Assembly: GCF_016916835.1 (NCBI RefSeq)
Contig: NZ_JAFFIX010000012.1
Coordinates: forward strand, 1 to 64,000
DNA from: Actinacidiphila bryophytorum
Lineage (GTDB): Bacteria > Actinomycetota > Actinomycetes > Streptomycetales > Streptomycetaceae
Direction of reading: 5' to 3'
Length of the DNA stretch: 64,000 nucleotides
This document shows, in pieces, positions 40,585-48,808 of the stretch. How positions within the stretch are numbered: the stretch's first letter is position 1; each line of letters opens with the position of its first letter. A program made the position numbers and the translations under genes. The notes beneath the pieces are model-generated. The model saw only the letters and a program-made list of their open reading frames with translations. It did no database searches and was not told where the DNA came from.

Positions 40585-42690
40585 TCAGTACCAGCGCACT
40601 TCGAGCAGGTTCCCGCCCTGCACGTAGAACTTGCTCGGCCCCGGCGCCACCGAGGCGAAGCTGGTGCGGAAGTTCGGGCCGGCGTCCGCCAGGGTGTCGG
40701 GCGAGATGCGCCTCGTCACGCCGTTCGTGGTGTAGATGCTGTCGTCGCCTGCGTCCCAGGCCATGTTCACCGCCCGCGGCTGGAAGTTCGCCACGACGCT
40801 CCAGTCGTAGGCGAACTCCTGCACCGAGCGGACCAGGGCGCCGGTGGCCGGGTCGAGTTCGAAGACCGTCCCGTAGGTCTGGCCGAAGAGCCGCCCCCGG
40901 CCGTCGAAGGTCAGGCCCGCGACGCCCTGCTCCTGCGGGAGCGGTGTGGAGCGCCACAGCACGTCGCCCGACGCGGCGTCGAGGGCGAAGACCTGGCCCG
41001 GGTGCTTGGACCCGTCGAAGTTGCAGCAGCCGAGCGAGCCGCCGTAGAGCACACCGTCGCGGTAGGCCAGCGCGGAGATCTGGTTGGCCCCGGTGACCAG
41101 GCCGGACGTGTACGTCCTGCGCTGCCCGGTGGACGGGTCGTAGAGGGTGACCGCGCCGTCGGTCCTGCTGTTCTTCGGCGAGGTGCCGACCGCCAGGTAG
41201 GGGCCGGCGCTCACGACCGTCCAGGGCCGCTCCTGGCCCTCCTGCTTGAGGTCGAACAGCAGGCGGGGGTTGGCGTCGCCCCAGGGCTGCGCGGGGTCGT
41301 ACTCCCACAGCTGCGCGTTGGGATAGACCCCGAAGTACATCTTCCCCGCGTGGGCGCTCATGCCCTCGATCTGGTGCGGGAAGGGGTGGGAGGTCCAGGT
41401 CGTGGTCGCCGGGTCGTAGACGGCCAGGCCCCCCTGGAAGTAGCCGCCGGCGTAGACCCGCCCGTCGGGTCCCGTGGCCAGGGAGCGGGGGGCCGTCGGG
41501 GTGCCGCGGAGTCCGTCGAGGTGGCCGAAGGTGCCGGTCCCGGTGACCGTGTCGTAGCGCCAGAGGTCGCCGCCCGAGGTGGCGCCGACGATCGTCTCGT
41601 GGCCGGTCGCCGGGTCGGTGGCCCGGGCCAGGCCCTTGCCCGCGCCGAGGCCGCCCTTGTCGGCCTGCTCGCTGCCGCCGGCGAAACCGGTCGGCGTCAG
41701 GACGCCGCGCCTGGGGTCGTACCGCTTCAGCTCGCCGGAGTCCACGAGGTAGACCCGGCCGCGCGCGTCGGCGCCGGTGACGGTCTGGCCCGCGTACCCG
41801 GGGATCTCGTGCGTCCAGCGCAGCGTCCTCAGGTCGAGCACCCATCCGACCTGGGCGGTGGTGCCGCCGGCGAAGAGGACGTAGAGGTAGCCGCCCTCGT
41901 CCTCCAGCTGGTAGGCGTACTTGTCGGTGGGCATCCCCGCGGGCGGCGGGATCTCCACGCGCCGGCCGCTCCTGGGGTCCACCTGCCACAGCGCGGTGCT
42001 CGGGCCGAGGCCCGCGTAGATCTTGCCGTCGGCGTACTCGACGGACCTCACGTAGCCGTAGGCCGCGCCGAAGTCCCCGTAGTCGCGGTACTTGCGCGTG
42101 GCCGGGTCCCAGGAGAAGAGCCGTCCGCCCGGCAGCGGGGCCGGGCCGAAGAACTGGCTGGTGCCGAAGTAGAAGACGCCCTGGTTGTCGGTGTCGCCCT
42201 CCCAGGTGAAGCTGGTCCGGGGCGACGGCCGGCCCAGGTCCTCGACCGCGGCGGCCTTCCACGGCAGCCGGTAGACGTGGCCGAAGCCGTACGTGCTGAC
42301 GAAGACGGTGCCGCGCTTGTCGACCGAGACGCCCCACGCGCCCTGGGCGCCGGTGTCCGGCGGGTCCTCCGCCGAGGAGCCGGGCACGTACAGCGGGATC
42401 ATCCGCAGGACCTTGCCGGAGAACGTGTCGACCTCGGCGAGGTAGGCGGGCTTGCCGCTGACCGCCAGGTAGGTGCGCACCGACCCGTCCGGCATGCGCG
42501 CGGTCTCGCCGCCCGCGGAGGTCGTGGAGTACAGCGGGATGGTGCCCCGGTCCCACGTCTGCGGCGCCGCAGAGGCGGAGGCGGCCGAGGCCGCCGTGGC
42601 CGCCGTGGCCGCGGGAACCGCCGTACCGCCCACGGCGAGCAGGGATGCAAGAGCCGTCAGTGCGGTGATCGCGCGCCGCCACCAGACCAT
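40585..42690 (-). CDS. Secreted beta-propeller protein (paralogue of the 52.4-54.4 kb gene)
   Basis: A 701-residue exported protein with a clear signal peptide (MVWWRRAITALTALASLLAV). The remainder is a series of propeller blades of about 45 residues with G-x-V-Y-x-G and Y-D-P-x-T motifs (DGKIYAGLG, GRVYAGGYFQGGLAVYDP, LWEYDPAQPW). It aligns through its length with the protein at 52382-54436, including YAGG-Y/F-xQGGLA and YDPAQPW, so the two are paralogues. The fold resembles lyase-type or PQQ-like propellers, but no catalytic motif is proven. Operator site A begins 14 nt upstream of the ATG. Confidence 0.82.
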   Translation of the reverse strand: MVWWRRAITALTALASLLAVGGTAVPAATAATAASAASASAAPQTWDRGTIPLYSTTSAGGETARMPDGSVRTYLAVSGKPAYLAEVDTFSGKVLRMIPLYVPGSSAEDPPDTGAQGAWGVSVDKRGTVFVSTYGFGHVYRLPWKAAAVEDLGRPSPRTSFTWEGDTDNQGVFYFGTSQFFGPAPLPGGRLFSWDPATRKYRDYGDFGAAYGYVRSVEYADGKIYAGLGPSTALWQVDPRSGRRVEIPPPAGMPTDKYAYQLEDEGGYLYVLFAGGTTAQVGWVLDLRTLRWTHEIPGYAGQTVTGADARGRVYLVDSGELKRYDPRRGVLTPTGFAGGSEQADKGGLGAGKGLARATDPATGHETIVGATSGGDLWRYDTVTGTGTFGHLDGLRGTPTAPRSLATGPDGRVYAGGYFQGGLAVYDPATTTWTSHPFPHQIEGMSAHAGKMYFGVYPNAQLWEYDPAQPWGDANPRLLFDLKQEGQERPWTVVSAGPYLAVGTSPKNSRTDGAVTLYDPSTGQRRTYTSGLVTGANQISALAYRDGVLYGGSLGCCNFDGSKHPGQVFALDAASGDVLWRSTPLPQEQGVAGLTFDGRGRLFGQTYGTVFELDPATGALVRSVQEFAYDWSVVANFQPRAVNMAWDAGDDSIYTTNGVTRRISPDTLADAGPNFRTSFASVAPGPSKFYVQGGNLLEVRWY

Positions 42691-42703
42691 GGATGACTCC
42701 GTT

Positions 42704-42731
42704 CGTAATTACGGACCCGACCGTAATTACG
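42704..42731. promoter_or_regulatory. Regulon operator site A (TTACGG-N6-CCGTAA, perfect)
   Basis: TTACGG 42709-42714 and CCGTAA 42721-42726 with 6-nt spacer. Each arm is embedded in its own palindrome CGTAATTACG (42704-42713 and 42722-42731). It lies between the secreted propeller (minus) and the regulator gene (plus). Confidence 0.8.
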
Positions 42732-42869
42732 ACCCTAGGGTTGCGCGCCGCAGCGGGTCAAGGCCCGTGCACGCCGGGCAGTCCTGGCCGGTGGCCGCAG
42801 CCGTAGGATGATCGGCAGCAGCGCCATCCGGCACGCAGGGGCGCAACGCAGGGCGGAAGAAGGTCGCGC

Positions 42870-44087
42870 ATGGTCACCGTGGGTGTCGTCGGGCCGCGGG
42901 ATCTGGTGACGTCGACCTGCAGGATCGTCGAGGACATGGCGGGCGTCACGACCGTCCCGCTCCCCTACCGCACCGAGACGCAGACCGCCGAGGTGGTGCG
43001 CGGGGCGCCGGGCGAGGTGGACGCGTGGCTCTTCACCGGCGTGATGCCCTACGAGGTCGCGTCCGCGGCCGGCGTGCTCGACCAGCCGGCGAGCTTCGTC
43101 AACTACACCGGGGCGCCGCTGCTGACCGCGCTCATCCAGCTGATGCGCGACGGCCACGACCCGGCCAGTTTCAGCATCGACATCCTCGACGCGGGACAGG
43201 TGGAGGAGACGCTGAAAGAGGCGGGTGTCGCCACCTCCCGGGTGCACGTCCTGCCCTACCGCCGCGGGCTGACCTCGCAGGACATCGTCGCCTTCCACCG
43301 GGAGCGGGCCGCGGCCGGCACCGGCGCCGCCATCACATGCCTGCGCTCGGCCTACACCGTGCTCGCGCAGGAGACCACCGCCATCCGGCTCGCGCCGTCC
43401 ATCCACTCGGCCCGCTACGCCATGCAGCAGCTCCTGGTCGCACTCGGCGAGGCGCGCTCGGACGAGGCGCAGGTCGCGGTCGGCATCTGCGAGGTCCCCG
43501 CGGAGGCCGGGGCGGAGCTGCGCCGCGAGTCCAGGAGCCTGGGCGGCACGGCCGTCATGCAGGACGACGGCCGCTTCATCGTCTTCACCACCCGGGGGCC
43601 GCTGGAGGCGGCGACCTCCGGCTTCACCCAACTCCCCCTGGTCGAGAAGCTCGGCGCCAGCCACGGCAGCGCACGGGTGGGCTTCGGGATCGGCGCCACC
43701 GCGGCCGAGGCCGAGGCGCTGGCCCGGCGCGCACTCACCCGGGCCGGGCACCTGGGCAAGGTCGCGGCGGTCGTCTCGCTGCGCAACGAGATCGACCTCA
43801 CCCTTTCCGGCACCTCGGCGCGCCCGCCGCGCCGCCCGTCGCTGTCGCTGCTCAGCCAGCGCGCGGGGCTGGCCAAGACCACCCTGGTCCGGCTGCAGGA
43901 GATGCTCGCCGAGCAGGACGACGCGACGGTGACCACCCGCTCGGTCGCCGCCGCGCTCGGCGTGCAGCAGCGGACGGCCCGGCGCGTGCTCAACCGCCTT
44001 GAGCGGGCGGGCGCCGCGCAGCCCACCGGGCTGCAGGGCCTCGAAGGCAGCGGACGGCCGCTCGTCACCTACCGCCTGCATCTGTGA
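42870..44087 (+). CDS. Transcriptional regulator with cyclase-like sensor region and C-terminal HTH
   Basis: A 405-residue protein. Residues 1-175 look like a Rossmann/periplasmic-binding-like receiver (VTVGVVGPRDLV, ASFVNYTGAPLLTALIQL, TCLRSAYTVL). Residues about 190-310 contain VGFGIGATAAEAEALARRAL, the pattern of GGDEF/GTP-cyclohydrolase-III-like domains (G-x-G-x-T-A-x-x-A). Residues 354-390 form a winged HTH (TTRSVAAALGVQQRTARRVL). The same HTH and preceding region recur in the partial gene at 63597-64000, so the two are paralogues. GGAAGAAGG precedes ATG 42870. Site A, 144 nt upstream, fits autoregulation. It is the likely controller of the TTACGG-N6-CCGTAA regulon, but this is inference. 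Confidence 0.72.
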   Translation: MVTVGVVGPRDLVTSTCRIVEDMAGVTTVPLPYRTETQTAEVVRGAPGEVDAWLFTGVMPYEVASAAGVLDQPASFVNYTGAPLLTALIQLMRDGHDPASFSIDILDAGQVEETLKEAGVATSRVHVLPYRRGLTSQDIVAFHRERAAAGTGAAITCLRSAYTVLAQETTAIRLAPSIHSARYAMQQLLVALGEARSDEAQVAVGICEVPAEAGAELRRESRSLGGTAVMQDDGRFIVFTTRGPLEAATSGFTQLPLVEKLGASHGSARVGFGIGATAAEAEALARRALTRAGHLGKVAAVVSLRNEIDLTLSGTSARPPRRPSLSLLSQRAGLAKTTLVRLQEMLAEQDDATVTTRSVAAALGVQQRTARRVLNRLERAGAAQPTGLQGLEGSGRPLVTYRLHL

Positions 44088-44239
44088 GAGCGCGCGCCGC
44101 TGAGCGCGTGTCACCGAGAGCCCGGTTCGCCGGGAGCCGGGATTACTGACGCGTGCATGCCGAGAGCGTGACCGCCGCGACACGGCATGTTCATGTTCGA
44201 TTCACGTGATCAACATCCGCGCCCCCAATCCTCGCGATC

Positions 44240-44746
44240 ATGAAATCTCGCAAGACCCTGCACCTGACCCTGCCCATGCTGTTCGCCGCCGTCATGCTCA
44301 CCGTGACGGGCTCGATGTCCAGCGCCTTCGCCGCGACCGACTGGGTGTACAAGAACGCCTACGAGGGCAACTGCCTCACCGGCTCCACCACGACCAGCAA
44401 CGTCTGGTCCGGCCCCTGCGACCAGTCGATCGGCACGTACTGGAACTGGGGCAGCTCCTACACCGCCTACCCCAGTGGCATCACCTACCGCCAGCTGAAG
44501 AGCGCGGCCACCGGCAAGTGCCTCACCACCGACGACAAGACCAGCACGAACGCAGTGTGGCTGAGCGCCTGCGACAGCGGCCTCAACGCCGGGCAGCTGT
44601 GGAACGGCGACTACAGCGAACTGTCGACCTACAGCGGCGAGAACGACCTGCGCACCTCCGCCAACGGTGACGCCGTCTACTCCACGCCCTGGGGCCAGTC
44701 CGGCATCGAGGTGGGGCGCTGGACCTGGAACGGCACGCACTACTGA
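44240..44746 (+). CDS. Small secreted ricin-like protein
   Basis: A 168-residue exported protein. The signal peptide MKSRKTLHLTLPMLFAAVML ends near AFA-AT. The mature part carries two beta-trefoil-like repeats with NCLTGSTTTSNVWSGPC and KCLTTDDKTSTNAVWLSAC and W-N-W/L-W-N motifs, similar to ricin B or actinohivin-type lectins. Four cysteines fit two disulfides. No clear SD precedes ATG 44240. Two strong hairpins follow. The 152 nt between the regulator and this gene show nothing else. Confidence 0.75.
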   Translation: MKSRKTLHLTLPMLFAAVMLTVTGSMSSAFAATDWVYKNAYEGNCLTGSTTTSNVWSGPCDQSIGTYWNWGSSYTAYPSGITYRQLKSAATGKCLTTDDKTSTNAVWLSACDSGLNAGQLWNGDYSELSTYSGENDLRTSANGDAVYSTPWGQSGIEVGRWTWNGTHY

Positions 44747-44790
44747 GCACGCCGTGGCGTGACGTGACGTGACCTGTACGGCCAGGACCG

Positions 44791-44870
44791 CCCGGCGCGA
44801 CCGCGGCACCGAAGCCCGGTCGCGCCGGGAGGTCCTGCCGTGCGGCGGGTGGCCGTGCGGCCACCCGCCG
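44791..44870 (+). terminator. Two tandem hairpins
   Basis: First stem CCCGGCGCGACCG (44791-44803) with CGGTCGCGCCGGG (44817-44829). Second stem CGGCGGGTGGCC (44843-44854) with GGCCACCCGCCG (44859-44870), loop GTGC. Both are perfect and insulate the SIS gene. Confidence 0.8.
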
Positions 44871-44919
44871 TTGTCGTACGCGGCGGGGTTGACTATCCCC
44901 CGCACTCGGTGTTGGCTCA

Positions 44920-44937
44920 TTACGGTCCTAGCCATAA
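44920..44937. promoter_or_regulatory. Regulon operator site E (one mismatch)
   Basis: TTACGG-TCCTAG-CCATAA, 22 nt before the GTG of the SIS-domain gene. It matches TTACGG-N6-CCGTAA at 11 of 12 arm positions. Confidence 0.7.
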
Positions 44938-44958
44938 TTCACCGCGAGAGGTGCCGCC

Positions 44959-45759
44959 GTGAGTGCAGATCGCCCGACGACCGAGGCGGAGACGACGGCC
45001 GGAGCCGCCGGCTTCGCCGACACCTTCGCCGCGACCGCCCTGGCCCAGCTCGGCCGGGTCGCCACCGAGCAGCGCCCGGCCGTGGCCGCGGGCGGCGCCC
45101 TCATCGCCGGCGCGCTCGCCTCCGGCGGCATCCTGCACGCCTACGGGACCGGCCACTCGCGCAGCGTGGCGCTCGAACTCGTCGCCCGGGCAGGGGGGTT
45201 CATCCCCACGAACCTGCTGGCGATCAAGGACCTCGTGCTGTGGGGCGGCCTGCCGCCCGAGACCATCCGCGACCCGAAGCTGGAACGCGAGCCGGGCGTC
45301 GCCGGGTCGGTGCTCGCGCTGCACGACGTCCGGGCGGGCGACGTCATGGTCATCGCGTCCAACTCCGGGGTCAACCCGGCCGTCGTGGAGATGGCCCGCC
45401 TGGTGCGCGCCCGCTCGGTCCCGGTGATCGCGGTCGGCTCGCTGACCCACAGCCGCGCGGTGCCCAGCCGCGACGCATCGGCGACGACCCTCTTCGACAA
45501 CGCCGACGTCGTGGTGGACACGATGACGCCGCTGGGCGACGCCGTCGTACCGCTGCCAACCGGCGGCTCCGCATGCGGTACGTCCACGCTGAGCGCGGTG
45601 CTCATCGCGCAGTTGCTGGTCGCCCACGCGATCGGCGAACTCGGCCGGCGCGGGGTGCACGTCCCGGTGTACCGCTCGATGAACACCGCGGGGGCGGACG
45701 CCCCGAACGCCGAGGCCGAGCAGGCCTGGGCGGGCCGGCTGCGGCCGGTCGAGGCCTGA
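44959..45759 (+). CDS. SIS-domain sugar isomerase-like protein
   Basis: A 266-residue single-SIS-domain protein. ILHAYGTGHSRSVALELVAR provides the sugar-phosphate loop, and VMVIASNSGVNPAVVEMAR the second SIS strand (S-N-S-G). PTGGSACGTSTLSAVLIAQL lies near the C-terminus. It resembles the UPF0309 family of SIS proteins linked to amino-sugar or N-acetyl-sugar catabolism. GAGAGG precedes GTG 44959. Operator site E directly upstream ties it to the regulon with the BadF-type kinase and the aldolase. Confidence 0.83.
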   Translation: MSADRPTTEAETTAGAAGFADTFAATALAQLGRVATEQRPAVAAGGALIAGALASGGILHAYGTGHSRSVALELVARAGGFIPTNLLAIKDLVLWGGLPPETIRDPKLEREPGVAGSVLALHDVRAGDVMVIASNSGVNPAVVEMARLVRARSVPVIAVGSLTHSRAVPSRDASATTLFDNADVVVDTMTPLGDAVVPLPTGGSACGTSTLSAVLIAQLLVAHAIGELGRRGVHVPVYRSMNTAGADAPNAEAEQAWAGRLRPVEA

Positions 45760-45779
45760 GGCCGGACGCGAACGGCCCG

Positions 45780-47951
45780 TCAGACGTCGGCGTCAGCGCG
45801 GGCTTTCGCGTCCGGCCCTGCGGCGGGCCGCGCGGCAGGGGCCTCCTCCAGGTGGATGCGGGGCAGCCGGTTCAGGACGCCTGGCAGGCGCCAGTTGCGG
45901 TCGCCGAGGATGTGCATGACCGCGGGCACGAGGACGAGGCGCAGCAGGAAGGCGTCGAGCGCCACGGCGACGGCGAAGCCGATGCCGATCTGCTGGAAGA
46001 GCAGCTGACCGCCCAGGGCGAAGGACCCGAAGACGGCGATCATGATGACCGCGGCGCCGGTGATGACCCCGCTGACCCGGCCCGTCCCCTCGCGCACCGC
46101 CCGGGAGTTGTCGCGGTGGCCGAGGTACTCCTCCTGTACGCGGGTGAGCAGGAAGACCTGGTAGTCGGTGGACAGGCCGAAGACGATCGCGAACATCATG
46201 ACCGGCACGGCGAACGAGACGGGGGCCGGCGGCAGCCCGGTCCAGCCGTGCTGGAAGACGAAGCCGACCACGCCGAGCGCGGCACCGATGGACAGCAGGT
46301 TCACCACGGCCGCGGTCAGCGGAATGGCCAGGGAGCGGAAGAGGACGAGCAGCAGCACGAAGCCGATCGCCAGGACGACCGCGACGAAGGGCAGCAGCCG
46401 GCTGCCCAGCAGCGAGGACAGGTCGATGAAGGAGGCGGTGGGGCCGCCGACGTGGACGGCGACACCGCTGCCGGCGGTGGCACGGGGAATGACCGCGTCG
46501 CGCAGCCGGTGCACCAGGTCGGCAGTGGCCGTGGCCTGCGGCGAGGTGGCGGGGGTGACCGACAGCACGGCGGCGGTGCGTGCCGGGTTGGTCCGCGGCG
46601 GGCTGACCGAGGCCACCGCGGGATCGTTGCCGATCGTCTTCGCCAGGTCGGTCAGGACGGCGGCGTCCGACGGCTCGGGGAGGGTGGCGACGAGCTGGAG
46701 GGGGCCGTTGAAGCCGGGGCCGAAGCCGTCGGCCAGCAGGTGGTAGGCCTTGTGGGTGGTGGAGGCGGGCGGGTCGGTGCCGGCGTCCGGGTTGCCCTGG
46801 TGGAGCGTCAGCACCGGCAGCGCGAGCACGAGCATCACGGCGGCCACCCCGCTCGCGGCGAGCCACCGGTGGCGCTGCACCAGGCGTGCCCAGGCGGCCA
46901 TCCGCGGTGAGACGCCGCCGCTGCCGGTCAGGCGCCGTCCGGGTACGCGCAGGCTGTTCACCCGGTGTCCCAGCAGGGACAGCACCGCGGGCAGCAGGGT
47001 GAGCGCGGCGGCCATGGTGAAGAACACCTCGACCGCGGCCGCGACCGCGATGCCGCTGGTGATGCTCACCCCGAACAGCAGCAGGACCAGCAGTGCGAGG
47101 ACCACGATGCCGCCGGCGAACAGCACGGCCCGCCCGGAGGTGTTCACCGCCCCGGCGGCTGCCTGCCGCGGGGTGCGGCCCTCGGCGAGCAGGGCGCGGA
47201 AGCGGGAGACGATGAAGAGCGAGTAGTCGACGCCGACGCCCAGCGCGATCATGGAGGCGATCGCCTCGCTCGAGGTTCCCAGGTCCATGACATGGGTGAC
47301 CAGGGCGTTCACGCTGACGCCTGCGCCGAGCGCCACCAGGGCGGTGAGCAGGGGCATCAGCATGGCGGTGACCGAGCCGAACAGCACCAGCAGCACCAGC
47401 GCCGAGGCGGCCAGCCCGATCGCCAGCAGCGGGCCGGGGCCGGAGGAGGCGGACTGCTCGATCGCCTGCCCGCCCAGTTCCACCTGCAGGTCTGCGGTGC
47501 GGGCGGCCTGCGCGGTGTCGATCACCTCGGCGACGGCCGCCTTGGGCACCTCGGCGGCCGGGGCGTCGAAGGTGACGGTGGCGAAGGCCGTCCGCCCGTC
47601 CTGCGAGACCGCGGGAGATCCGGCGGTGTAAGGGCCGGCGACACTCGCGACGTGGGGCAGCGCCGCGACCTGCTGCAGCATCGGCTGCACCTGCTCGCGT
47701 ACCGCAGGGTCGGTGACGGGGCCGGCGGAGGAGTGCCACACGATCCTGTCCACGTCGCCCGAGACCGCGGGGAAGGCGTCCCGGGCGAGGGCCTGGGCCG
47801 CCTGGGAGTCCGACCTGGGGAAGCTGAAGCCGTTCCGGTAGTCCGCACCGCCCGACAGCGCCGCCCCGCCCGCCAGCAGCACGATCAGCGCCGCCCACAC
47901 GCCGATGACCCGTCCCCGCCGCTGTACCGACCATCGTGCGAAGGCCCGCAT
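45780..47951 (-). CDS. MMPL/RND-family exporter
   Basis: A 723-residue membrane protein with the MmpL layout: TM1, a large extracytoplasmic loop, TM2-6, a second loop and TM7-12. ALGVGVDYSLFIVSRFRALL and VFGLSTDYQVFLLTRVQEEY are the two signature segments with the proton-relay Asp-Tyr pairs. It probably exports lipids or drugs. ATG 47951 is preferred over GTG 47960. It is divergent from a TetR gene, the common local repressor arrangement. It lacks the TTACGG operator and seems unrelated to the surrounding regulon. Confidence 0.86.
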   Translation of the reverse strand: MRAFARWSVQRRGRVIGVWAALIVLLAGGAALSGGADYRNGFSFPRSDSQAAQALARDAFPAVSGDVDRIVWHSSAGPVTDPAVREQVQPMLQQVAALPHVASVAGPYTAGSPAVSQDGRTAFATVTFDAPAAEVPKAAVAEVIDTAQAARTADLQVELGGQAIEQSASSGPGPLLAIGLAASALVLLVLFGSVTAMLMPLLTALVALGAGVSVNALVTHVMDLGTSSEAIASMIALGVGVDYSLFIVSRFRALLAEGRTPRQAAAGAVNTSGRAVLFAGGIVVLALLVLLLFGVSITSGIAVAAAVEVFFTMAAALTLLPAVLSLLGHRVNSLRVPGRRLTGSGGVSPRMAAWARLVQRHRWLAASGVAAVMLVLALPVLTLHQGNPDAGTDPPASTTHKAYHLLADGFGPGFNGPLQLVATLPEPSDAAVLTDLAKTIGNDPAVASVSPPRTNPARTAAVLSVTPATSPQATATADLVHRLRDAVIPRATAGSGVAVHVGGPTASFIDLSSLLGSRLLPFVAVVLAIGFVLLLVLFRSLAIPLTAAVVNLLSIGAALGVVGFVFQHGWTGLPPAPVSFAVPVMMFAIVFGLSTDYQVFLLTRVQEEYLGHRDNSRAVREGTGRVSGVITGAAVIMIAVFGSFALGGQLLFQQIGIGFAVAVALDAFLLRLVLVPAVMHILGDRNWRLPGVLNRLPRIHLEEAPAARPAAGPDAKARADADV

Positions 47952-47981
47952 CAGCCACACCCCAACCTAACTAGACGCCGC

Positions 47982-48026
47982 GTTCTCTATCGGGACGCTA
48001 ACATATTTTGAGAACTGGCGGTTCTC
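47982..48026. promoter_or_regulatory. Candidate TetR operators between mmpL-type and tetR genes
   Basis: GAGAAC-TGGCG-GTTCTC (48010-48026) is a perfect dyad, and another GTTCTC half lies at 47982-47987. It is placed 30-60 nt before the exporter start. Confidence 0.55.
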
Positions 48027-48051
48027 TGCCTGTGGGGGCGCGCTCCCCTGC

Positions 48052-48100
48052 GTGTGCTCCCGTGGGTGTGCTCCCGTGGGTGTGCTCCCGTGGGTGTGCG
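48052..48100. repeat. 14-nt tandem repeat
   Basis: GTGTGCTCCCGTGG repeats exactly three times (48052-48093) with a partial fourth copy, in the leader of the TetR gene. Confidence 0.85.
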
Positions 48101-48181
48101 GTGCCACGAAGGACGCAGGGTGCTTGCTACGGTGCTCGACATGCTTCGCAGCACAAAGTCGGCGTCCGGGAGGTGCGGCCG

Positions 48182-48799
48182 GTGACCACTCCCGCCGGAG
48201 AACCCGGGGAGGCGGTCGACCACCGCAAGGGGCCGCGGCGCCGCGGCGAGGTCCTGCAGGCGGCGATCCTGGACGCGACCCTCGCCGAACTCGCGGAGGT
48301 CGGCTACTGGCGGATGACCATGCAGAGCGTCGCCACCCGTGCCCGCACCAGCAAGGCCTCGCTCTACAAGCGCTGGCCCAACCGGGCTGAGATGGTCGTC
48401 GCCGCGCTGCGCCACCGCGGCGGCGGACCCATGGCGGTCCCGGACACCGGCAGCCTGCGCGGGGACGTCCTCGCCGTGCTGCGCCGGGGCGCTGACAGCC
48501 TCAACGGGCTCTTCGGCGAGGCCGCCCGCGGGCTGATGGCCGAGAACCTCACCAACCCTGAGGACACCGCGAACCTACGAGCCCAGATGTTCACCAGCCG
48601 CGACAAGCTGATGCGGGAGATCCTGGAACGTGCCGCGGCGCGCGGCGAGATTCCCGCAGAGGCGGTCAGACCGCCGGTGATCGGCTTCGCACCCGCGCTG
48701 GTCGACCACCACTTCATCATCTACGGAGCGCCCGTCCCCGACGAGGTGCTCACCGGCATCGTCGACGACCTCCTGCTCCCCCTGCTCACCCGGCGCTGA
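48182..48799 (+). CDS. TetR-family regulator of the exporter
   Basis: A 205-residue regulator. The HTH reads RGEVLQAAILDATLAEL, then MTMQSVATRARTSKASLYKR and WPNRAEMVVAAL, close to the AcrR/TetR_C_16 type. The ligand domain holds PPVIGFAPALVDHHFIIYG. GTG 48182 is the family-consistent start; the upstream frame runs through the 14-nt tandem repeat. It is divergent from the MmpL-like exporter and presumably represses it via the GAGAAC dyads. Confidence 0.83.
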   Translation: MTTPAGEPGEAVDHRKGPRRRGEVLQAAILDATLAELAEVGYWRMTMQSVATRARTSKASLYKRWPNRAEMVVAALRHRGGGPMAVPDTGSLRGDVLAVLRRGADSLNGLFGEAARGLMAENLTNPEDTANLRAQMFTSRDKLMREILERAAARGEIPAEAVRPPVIGFAPALVDHHFIIYGAPVPDEVLTGIVDDLLLPLLTRR

Positions 48800-48808
48800 G
48801 CCGGCCGC

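Noticed and set aside
45780-48799. Including the MmpL exporter and its TetR in the sugar regulon
   Set aside because: No TTACGG dyad lies in their promoter, which has its own GAGAAC operator.
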